A program made the position numbers and the translations under genes. Positions 1-4,907 of a stretch of 10,399 bases of DNA are shown piece after piece. The notes beneath the pieces are model-generated. The model saw only the letters and a program-made list of their open reading frames with translations, did not search any database and was not told the DNA's origin. Every line of letters starts with the position of its first letter. The stretch's first letter is position 1. The DNA comes from Methylocystaceae bacterium (lineage in GTDB: Bacteria; Pseudomonadota; Alphaproteobacteria; Rhizobiales; Beijerinckiaceae), in the NCBI GenBank assembly GCA_003152255.1, contig PLZT01000527.1:1-10399 (forward strand). Direction: 5' to 3'.

Positions 1-1110
1 GCGCGCGGCCACGCCGACATCGAATATCGCGTCATTCGCGTGGCGCCCAAGGAGATCGAGCACGCCGTCGTCAATTTGCTGCGCTTCGTCGAGGCGCCGA
101 CGGCGATCGTGTTCTGCAACACCCGCGAGGCCGTGCGCCATTTGCAGGCGATACTGCTGGAGCGGGGTTTTTCGGCGGTTCTGCTGTCTGGCGAATTGAG
201 CCAGCATGAGCGCAACCAGTCGATGCAGGCGCTGCGCGACGGACGGGCGAAGGTTTGCGTCGCCACCGATGTCGCCGCGCGCGGCATCGACCTGCCCAAT
301 CTGGGTCTCGTCATCCACGCCGAATTGCCCAATGACGCGGAGACGCTGCAACATCGCAGCGGGCGCACGGGACGCGCCGGACGCAAAGGGGTCAGCGCCT
401 TGCTGGCGCCGCCGGCGCGCCACCGACGCGCGGAGATGCTGCTGCGCGACGCGGGCGTTCATGCGCGTTGGAGCGGGCCGCCCACGGCGGAGGAAATCGC
501 CAGGCTCGATCAGCAGCGGCTGTTGCAGGACCCGCTCTTGACCGAGGAGCCCTCGCCGGAAGAACTGGAACTGGCCCGGCTGCTGCTCGCCGAGCGCGCG
601 CCCGAACAACTCGCCGCCGCGCTGGTGAAGCTCTATCGTTCACGTCTGCCGGCGCTGGAGGAAGTCGAAGATCCGGGAACCGGGCCGAGCCCGCGCGAAT
701 CGCGCGAAAAGCCTGGGCGCGGCGCGCGGGAACCTCACGAAAAATCCGAGCGCGGCGCGCCCCGGCGCGTTCCGAAGACCGCCGCCGCGCGTTTTCCGGA
801 AGGGGCGGCGTGGTTTCGGCTCGACATCGGCCGCGCCAAGAACGCCGATCCCAAATGGCTACTGCCGATGCTGTGCCGCAAGGGCGACATCACCAAACAA
901 GATATCGGGGTGATCCGCATCTTCGATAAGGAGACGCAGTTCGAGGTCTCCGAGGCGGCGGCCGCGCGCTTCGCCGCCAACATGCGTCGTCCGGGCGGCG
1001 AGCCGGCGCGGGTCGAGCGGATGAACGAGGGGCAGGGCGGCCGAGTGGAGGCGCAGGACACCGGCCCGAAGCCGAAACGCCGCCCGAAGACCGATAAATC
1101 GCGCGCTTGA
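1..1110 (+). CDS. DEAD-box RNA helicase, C-terminal part (5' end outside window)
   Basis: ATP-dependent RNA helicase, probably acting on ribosomal or structured RNA in the cytoplasm. The reading frame is open from base 1 and reads ARGHADIEYRVIRVAPKEIE before any start codon, so the gene begins upstream and the GTG at 40 is internal. Helicase lobe 2 is complete: motif IV (AIVFCNTR, about bases 103-126), motif V (VATDVAARGID, about 259-291) and motif VI (HRSGRTGRAGRKG, about 352-390). After a linker rich in Arg, Glu and Pro (about 660-790) comes a DbpA-type RNA-binding domain (about 808-1000, starting WFRLDIGRAKNADPKWLLPM), followed by a basic tail ending KPKRRPKTDKSRA. In E. coli DbpA this domain binds 23S rRNA hairpin 92; a similar target here is inference. 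The DEAD motif itself is not visible. The gene converges on the minus-strand gene ending at 1198. Confidence 0.93.
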   Translation, partial: ARGHADIEYRVIRVAPKEIEHAVVNLLRFVEAPTAIVFCNTREAVRHLQAILLERGFSAVLLSGELSQHERNQSMQALRDGRAKVCVATDVAARGIDLPNLGLVIHAELPNDAETLQHRSGRTGRAGRKGVSALLAPPARHRRAEMLLRDAGVHARWSGPPTAEEIARLDQQRLLQDPLLTEEPSPEELELARLLLAERAPEQLAAALVKLYRSRLPALEEVEDPGTGPSPRESREKPGRGAREPHEKSERGAPRRVPKTAAARFPEGAAWFRLDIGRAKNADPKWLLPMLCRKGDITKQDIGVIRIFDKETQFEVSEAAAARFAANMRRPGGEPARVERMNEGQGGRVEAQDTGPKPKRRPKTDKSRA

Positions 1111-1121
1111 ACCGGCCGCTC

Positions 1122-1181
1122 CGCGCCAACCGAACCGAAACCCGTCACCGGAGAGCCCGAAGGCTCACGGTTCGGCGCGCG
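1122..1181. terminator. Nested hairpins between convergent genes, possible bidirectional terminator
   Basis: CGCGC (1122-1126) pairs with GCGCG (1177-1181). CCGAACC (1130-1136) pairs with GGTTCGG (1169-1175). Inside these is GAGCC-CGAA-GGCTC (1153-1166), which on the minus strand reads GAGCC-TTCG-GGCTC, a very stable UUCG tetraloop. The structure lies between the helicase stop (1110) and the stop of the minus-strand small gene (1198), where a shared terminator is expected. There is no clear T-run on either side, so classic intrinsic termination is not proven; a Rho-assisted or mRNA 3'-end-protecting role is equally possible. Confidence 0.45.
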
Positions 1182-1197
1182 TCCTCGGCCCTTCGGG

Positions 1198-1485
1198 TCA
1201 GTCCGCTTTGCTTTGCCGCGGCGGCGCGTTCTCGGCGAGTTCCTCGCGCTTGCGGAAGCGCAGGACTGAACCTGGAGCCCGGTTGCGCGAATTGATTCGG
1301 ATGCGGCCCGTGCCGGTCAGCACATAATGGCCGCGGTTGTCATCCCAGCGCATCAGATCGGCCTGAATGGCCGTCTGACGCAACACCATGGTCATGGGAT
1401 CCTGCACATGAGCCGGGGCGACGTCGCCATGGACGTCCACCTTGCGCAGCGCTTCGACCAGTTTGGTTTCGTGAGTGTCGGTCAT
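1198..1485 (-). CDS. Conserved-looking hypothetical protein, 95 aa
   Basis: I do not recognise the family. The start is the ATG at 1485, preceded on the minus strand by TTTGGAGCAAG, which puts a GGAG ribosome binding site about five bases upstream. The frame stays open further upstream to 1776, but that extension runs through the neighbouring gene in another frame and reads as low-quality Arg/Ser/Pro sequence, so I exclude it. The protein begins MTDTHETKLVEALRKVDV and has no signal peptide or membrane segment. Its central part (about residues 35-62, DLMRWDDNRGHYVLTGTGR) resembles the strand-turn-strand wing of a winged-helix domain, but this is only a resemblance. The C-terminus is basic (LRFRKREE). 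It lies 97 bases after the 68-aa gene on the same strand, so the two may be co-transcribed. It ends at a hairpin region shared with the converging helicase gene. Confidence 0.72.
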   Translation of the reverse strand: MTDTHETKLVEALRKVDVHGDVAPAHVQDPMTMVLRQTAIQADLMRWDDNRGHYVLTGTGRIRINSRNRAPGSVLRFRKREELAENAPPRQSKAD

Positions 1486-1582
1486 CTTGCTCCAAACATG
1501 GCGCCAAACGGCGTCGCCCGCAAGGTCCTTGCCGCGCGGCGCCTGCAAGAGGGCGCGCCTAGCTGACGCTCCCCCGGGGCGG

Positions 1583-1789
1583 TCAGCGCTCTCTTTGCCG
1601 CCAGCCGGCGACCTCGGCCTCGATTTGCTCGCCGGTCGCGAAGTTTCGCCAACTGTCGCCCACGCGGCGGCAAGGGAAGGGCAGAACATAGGTCCCGTTG
1701 TGATCCAGGCAAAGCAATTCCACCGCCGCTTCGTCGTTCGGCAGGCGGTCGGCGATGAACTCGGCGATTCTGTCATTTAGGGAAGTCAA
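1583..1789 (-). CDS. Hypothetical protein, 68 aa, TTG start
   Basis: This is a small acidic protein that I cannot assign to a family. The N-terminal half (SLNDRIAEFIADRLPNDEAA) looks like an amphipathic helix; the rest (CLDHNGTYVLPF, then WRNFATGEQIEAEVAGWRQR) looks like beta strands around conserved-type Trp, Gly and Arg residues. This balanced composition suggests a real globular protein rather than a shadow frame. The start is a TTG at 1789; no in-frame ATG or GTG gives the conserved-looking N-terminus, and the ATG at 1776 belongs to a different frame. A weak GCAGG lies about nine bases upstream. The 95-aa gene follows 97 bases downstream on the same strand. The two Cys residues (about 26 and 39) do not form a recognisable motif. 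Confidence 0.62.
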   Translation of the reverse strand: MTSLNDRIAEFIADRLPNDEAAVELLCLDHNGTYVLPFPCRRVGDSWRNFATGEQIEAEVAGWRQRER

Positions 1790-2035
1790 TTTTTTAACCT
1801 GCTGTTGGAGGGGCGGTCGGCGCCCGCGCGTCTATTTTCGCCGCCGGATCAAACTTGGCGCCGAAAAGAGTCCGAAGGATGACGCGATCATGGTCGAGCT
1901 TTGGCCCGCCGCCTGACCGATGCGACAAAACAGGGCGCGGACGGTGTTTCGACACTCACCCGCGCCCCAGTGGATCGACACCAATTGAGAGACAAATGGG
2001 GATGCGGCGGGCCAAACGCAAGCGCGTCCACGCTG
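1790..2035. other. Intergenic region between rnhA and the small-gene pair
   Basis: No convincing gene lies here. The region holds the terminator-like hairpin after rnhA (listed separately) and must contain the promoter of the small-gene pair if that pair is transcribed on its own. I see no clear -35/-10 pair for it. The plus-strand frames that cross it, at 1855-2187 and 1901-2521, are read from the complement of rnhA and have shadow-like composition. Confidence 0.5.
1926..1967 (-). terminator. Rho-independent terminator of the ispH-thrB-rnhA operon
   Basis: On the minus strand GGGCGCGG (from 1967) pairs perfectly with CCGCGCCC (ending 1933). Inside it a second perfect 4-bp stem GTGT/ACAC closes a CGAA tetraloop (TTCG on the plus strand, 1948-1951), with a small internal loop between the stems. 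On the minus strand the hairpin is followed by TGTTTTGTC, a short U-run. It starts about 70 bases after the rnhA stop codon, the right place to end the operon transcript. Confidence 0.65.
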
Positions 2036-2479
2036 TCACTTCCTCAAGAACGGCGCCATTCCCGCGCGGGCGAGCGCGTCGGCTCGCTCGTTCATTTCGT
2101 CGCCGGCGTGGCCCCTCACCCAGTGCCACTCGACCTCGTGCCGCTCGGACGCTTCTTCGAGCCGTCGCCAAAGCTCGACGTTCTTGACCGGCTTTCTGTC
2201 GGCGGTTTTCCATCCGCGCGCCTTCCATCCGGCGAGCCATTGAGTCACGCCGTTGCGGACATATTGCGAATCGGTGTGGAGATCGACCGCGCAGGGACGG
2301 GTCAACGCCTCCAGCGCGACGATCGCGGCCATCAGCTCCATGCGGTTGTTGGTCGTCGCGGACTCGCCGCCCGAAAGTTCCTTCTCGCGCTCGCCGAATT
2401 GCAGGATCGCGCCATAGCCGCCCGGCCCTGGATTGCCCGAACAAGCGCCGTCGGTCCAAATTTTTACGCGCCGGGTCAC
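2036..2479 (-). CDS. rnhA: Ribonuclease HI
   Basis: RNase HI cleaves the RNA strand of RNA:DNA hybrids, removing R-loops and lagging-strand primers in the cytoplasm. The 147-residue protein has the usual length and aligns with E. coli numbering at every catalytic position: D10 (in [18 protein letters not shown]), E48 (in NNRMELMAA), D70 (in [10 protein letters not shown]), H124 (in VRGHAGDE) and D134 (in NERADALA). It is therefore expected to be active. The start is a GTG at 2479: the overlapping ATG at 2481 is followed at once by a TGA in its own frame and cannot be used. AAAGGA lies about eight bases before the GTG. It is the last gene of the ispH-thrB-rnhA operon, 38 bases after thrB, with a perfect palindrome in the gap. 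Confidence 0.96.
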   Translation of the reverse strand: MTRRVKIWTDGACSGNPGPGGYGAILQFGEREKELSGGESATTNNRMELMAAIVALEALTRPCAVDLHTDSQYVRNGVTQWLAGWKARGWKTADRKPVKNVELWRRLEEASERHEVEWHWVRGHAGDEMNERADALARAGMAPFLRK

Positions 2480-2498
2480 ATGGTTCGTCCTTTAAGAC

Positions 2499-2518
2499 GG
2501 GCGTCCTTAAGGACGCCC
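2499..2518. repeat. Perfect 20-bp palindrome at the thrB/rnhA junction
   Basis: GGGCGTCCTTAAGGACGCCC reads the same on both strands and would fold as an 8-bp GC-rich stem with a TTAA loop. Its last base is also the last base of the thrB stop codon (TAG, 2520-2518 on the minus strand), so it lies at the start of the thrB-rnhA gap. The minus strand then continues GTCTTAAAGGACGAACC, without a T-run, so it is not a standard terminator. The rnhA ribosome binding site lies just beyond it and partly repeats its TTAAGGACG core as TTAAAGGACG. Confidence 0.8.
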
Positions 2519-3483
2519 TAAGGATCGACGCCATAATCCCGCGCCGTCACGATTGTCCGATGAAACCGCAGCTTCGTCAGATATTCGCGCGGGTCCTTGG
2601 GGCGCACCAGGGCGCCGGGCGGCACGTTCAGCGCGTCGACGAAGCGGGTGAGCAGGAAGCGCAGCGCGGCGCCGCGGGCGAGCAGCGGAAAGACCGCGAG
2701 TTCCCGGGCGCTCAAGGGACGCACGCGGCGATAGGCGTCGATCAAGGCGCGGCCCTTGCCTTTGTCGTAAACGCCGACCGCGTCGAAGCACCAGGCGTTG
2801 AACGAAATCGCGAGGTCGTAGGCGAAGGCGTCGTCGCAGGCGAAATAAAAGTCGATCAACCCCGAGAGGCGATCGCCCAGAAACAGCACATTGTCGGGAA
2901 AAAGATCGGCGTGGATGACGCCGGAAGGCAGATCCTTCGGCCAGTCCCGTTCGAGCAGATCGAGTTCCTCCGCGATCAGCCGCCGTAACCCCGGTTCGAT
3001 CTCGTCCGCGCGGGCGGCCTGCGGCTCGAATAGCTTGCGCCAGCCGCCCACGGAGAGCGAATTCTCGCGGGAAAGCCCGAAGCCCGCGCCGGCGAGATGC
3101 AGCCGCGCCAGCGCTTCGCCGAGCGCGGAGCAATGCGCGGCGTCCGGGTGGTGGATGGAATAGCCGTCGAGAAAGGTGACGATCGCCGCCGGCCGGCCGG
3201 CGAGACGGCCCAGAGCGCTCCCGGCGTGGTTTCGGACCGGCAGCGGACAGGTCACCCCCGCCGCCGCGAGATGCTCCATCAGCCCGAGGAAAAACGGAAG
3301 ATCAGCCTCGGCGACACGCTTTTCATAAAGCGTGAGGATAAAGCTCCCGGCGTCGACATGCAGGTAGAAATTGGAGTTTTCGACGCCCTCGGCGATGCCT
3401 TTGCAGGATAAGAGGCCGCCGAGATCGTAGTGGCCGAGGAAGGCGATCAGATCCTCGTCGTCGACGTCCGTATATACGGCCAT
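2518..3483 (-). CDS. thrB: Homoserine kinase (ThrB, APH/choline-kinase-fold type)
   Basis: Phosphorylates L-homoserine with ATP to O-phosphohomoserine, the penultimate step of threonine synthesis, in the cytoplasm. The protein has 321 residues, normal for the alphaproteobacterial ThrB form, which has the aminoglycoside-phosphotransferase fold and not the GHMP-kinase fold of E. coli ThrB. Visible landmarks are the N-terminal opening MAVYTDVDDEDLIAFLGHYD, the nucleotide-binding part (GIAEGVENSNFYLHV, about 29-43; FILTLYEKRV, about 48-57), the catalytic loop GVIHADLFPDNVLF with H191, D193 and N198, and the metal-binding D211 in GLIDFYFACDD. The ATG start at 3483 has GAAGG about six bases upstream. 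It follows ispH by 39 bases and precedes rnhA by 38, an arrangement common in alphaproteobacteria, so co-transcription is very likely. Confidence 0.95.
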   Translation of the reverse strand: MAVYTDVDDEDLIAFLGHYDLGGLLSCKGIAEGVENSNFYLHVDAGSFILTLYEKRVAEADLPFFLGLMEHLAAAGVTCPLPVRNHAGSALGRLAGRPAAIVTFLDGYSIHHPDAAHCSALGEALARLHLAGAGFGLSRENSLSVGGWRKLFEPQAARADEIEPGLRRLIAEELDLLERDWPKDLPSGVIHADLFPDNVLFLGDRLSGLIDFYFACDDAFAYDLAISFNAWCFDAVGVYDKGKGRALIDAYRRVRPLSARELAVFPLLARGAALRFLLTRFVDALNVPPGALVRPKDPREYLTKLRFHRTIVTARDYGVDP

Positions 3484-3522
3484 GGCCTTCGCTTGGTTTC
3501 GAGCGGTCGGGAGCGGGCGGCG

Positions 3523-4491
3523 TCAGACGATCGCCCGCAACTCCTTGGGCAAGGGGAAGGACACGTTCTCGTCGGCGGCGGAGACGCTTTCGACATGGAT
3601 CTCGAAACGCTCCGCGAAGGCCTCCATGATTTCCTCCACCAGCACTTCGGGAGCGGAGGCGCCCGCCGAAATGCCGAGCGAAGAGATTTTCGAGAAAATG
3701 TTCCAGTCGATGTCGCCGCGCGCCTGAACGAGCTGGGCCGGCGCGCCGCAACGTTCGGCGACCTCTCGCAGCCGCTGCGAATTCGAGGAATTGGGCGAGC
3801 CGACGACGATCATCGCGTCGACAAGCGGCGCCACCTTTTTAACGGCCGACTGGCGATTGGTGGTCGCGTAGCAGATGTCTTCCTTATGCGGGCCGACGAT
3901 CGTCGGGAAACGGCGTGTCAGGGCCCCGATGACTTCCTGCGAATCGTCGAGCGAGAGCGTTGTCTGGGTCGCATAGGCGAGGTTGGTCTGGTCGTCGAGC
4001 CGCAGATTATCGACATCCGCCACCGATTCGACCAAAATGACCGCGCCCTCGGGCAGTTGCCCCATGGTGCCGACGACCTCGGGATGGCCGGCGTGTCCGA
4101 TAAGCAAAACGCGCCGTCCGCGGCGATGATGGATTTCGGCCTCGCGATGCACCTTCGTGACCAAGGGACAGGTGGCGTCTATGGCGAGAAGATCGCGCTT
4201 CCCGGCGTCGGCGGAAACGGATTTGGCGACGCCATGGGCCGAGAAAATCACCGGCGCCTTGGTGTCGGGAATCTCCGCCAGTTCTTCGACGAAAACCGCG
4301 CCCTTGGCCTTGAGCATCTCGACGACGTAGCGGTTGTGAACGATCTCATGCCGCACGTAAACGGGCGCCCCGAAAATCGCCAGCGCGCGCTCCACGGCGT
4401 CGATGGCGCGCTCCACCCCGGCGCAAAAGCCGCGCGGCGAACAAAGAAGAATTCTGAGCGGCGGTTTCTCGCGCCGAGGCTGCACATTCAT
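3523..4491 (-). CDS. ispH: 4-hydroxy-3-methylbut-2-enyl diphosphate reductase (IspH/LytB)
   Basis: Catalyses the last step of the non-mevalonate (MEP) isoprenoid pathway, reducing HMBPP to IPP and DMAPP with an iron-sulfur cluster in the cytoplasm. The 322-residue length fits the family. The three cluster-binding cysteines are present: C23 ([12 protein letters not shown]), C108 ([12 protein letters not shown]) and C207 ([11 protein letters not shown]). The catalytic Glu of the HPEV motif (E138), the HGV motif (about 86-88) and the substrate-binding SPNSSNS segment (232-238) are also present. The ATG at 4491 is preceded by GGAAGG at about eight bases; an N-terminal extension of about 12 residues before [14 protein letters not shown] is normal. 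It is the first gene of the operon, with thrB 39 bases downstream, and is divergent from the TadG-like gene. Confidence 0.97.
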   Translation of the reverse strand: MNVQPRREKPPLRILLCSPRGFCAGVERAIDAVERALAIFGAPVYVRHEIVHNRYVVEMLKAKGAVFVEELAEIPDTKAPVIFSAHGVAKSVSADAGKRDLLAIDATCPLVTKVHREAEIHHRRGRRVLLIGHAGHPEVVGTMGQLPEGAVILVESVADVDNLRLDDQTNLAYATQTTLSLDDSQEVIGALTRRFPTIVGPHKEDICYATTNRQSAVKKVAPLVDAMIVVGSPNSSNSQRLREVAERCGAPAQLVQARGDIDWNIFSKISSLGISAGASAPEVLVEEIMEAFAERFEIHVESVSAADENVSFPLPKELRAIV

Positions 4492-4585
4492 TTTCGCGCC
4501 TTCCGCAAGGAGCTACATTGTCCGCGACCGAACGCCGGCGAGCGGCCATTTCGAAAAAGCGCTGGACGCGCCGTTGGCGCGAACT

Positions 4586-4612
4586 GATGTAGCGCCGGGG
4601 CGAAGGTGTCAA
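4586..4612 (-). promoter_or_regulatory. Candidate sigma-70 promoter of the ispH operon
   Basis: On the minus strand a perfect -35 hexamer TTGACA (4612-4607) is followed after 15 bases by TACATC (4591-4586), a weak -10 element. The spacer is shorter than the usual 17. A start site near 4580 would give a leader of about 90 bases before the ispH ATG at 4491. I propose it because of the exact -35 match and the position; the -10 element is uncertain. Confidence 0.4.
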
Positions 4613-4842
4613 GCCGGCGGATTGGCGGCGCGGGCGCGCCGCGAAGGCTTGCCCTAAAGGCGAGGGTCGCCAACAATAATATCTCTAATCATCTATTATA
4701 AAGTTCTTTCATCAAATAGCGCGACCGCGACAATTATCCATGCACTTATAAATGTATAAATTTGTATGGATTAAGCCAAGGAGTCATCTGGACGCTTCGC
4801 TGGACGCTTCATGGCGCCGCGCGGCGCGCGAGTTGCCCCCAG

Positions 4843-4857
4843 TTAATCAGGACTTAT
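4843..4857 (+). promoter_or_regulatory. CtrA-like box (TTAA-N7-TTAT) upstream of the TadG-like gene
   Basis: TTAA (4843-4846), seven bases, then TTAT (4854-4857): one mismatch from the alphaproteobacterial CtrA consensus TTAA-N7-TTAA. It lies about 50 bases before the preferred ATG at 4908. CtrA controls pilus genes in Caulobacter, so the context fits, but a short AT motif in an AT-rich stretch can occur by chance. Confidence 0.3.
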
Positions 4858-4860
4858 CTT

Positions 4861-4870
4861 TTGTCGACAA
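4861..4870. repeat. 10-bp palindrome TTGTCGACAA, possible operator
   Basis: A perfect 10-bp palindrome directly followed by TTTAAA, four bases after the CtrA-like box and 37 bases before the ATG at 4908. Its promoter-proximal position would suit a dimeric regulator. No specific regulator is recognised. Confidence 0.35.
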
Positions 4871-4907
4871 TTTAAATGTCTGCAATGAAAGGAGTTTTAA
4901 AGAATAC

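Larger units (their letters stand above)
4492..4907. other. Divergent intergenic region with AT-rich island
   Basis: No gene is supported here. The ispH-proximal half is GC-rich and holds the ispH promoter candidate and a GCGGCGC-GGGC-GCGCCGC hairpin (4625-4642). From about 4671 to 4780 the sequence becomes strikingly AT-rich for this genome, with ATAATA/TATTAT inverted arms (4676-4681, 4694-4699) and near-repeats TATAAATG/TATAAATT (4747-4762). A frame open from ATG 4752 runs into the TadG-like gene, but its first 52 codons lack family similarity. They include a 12-bp tandem duplication (CTGGACGCTTCG/A, about 4788-4811) encoding LDAS twice, and a second AT-rich part (4854-4905) that looks like a promoter and leader. 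I therefore treat this part as non-coding. Confidence 0.55.

Noticed and set aside
1486..1776. N-terminal extension of the 95-aa protein to 192 residues from ATG 1776
   Set aside because: The extension overlaps the 68-aa gene in another frame and has shadow-like Arg/Ser/Pro composition; ATG 1485 has a good ribosome binding site.
1832..1891. Nineteen-codon minus-strand ORF upstream of the 68-aa gene (possible leader peptide)
   Set aside because: No clear ribosome binding site, attenuator structure or codon pattern; likely chance.
3430..4587. Long open frame (385 codons) on the plus strand opposite ispH and thrB
   Set aside because: It is the complement of ispH, whose cluster-binding Cys and motifs are intact; long opposite-strand frames are common in GC-rich DNA.
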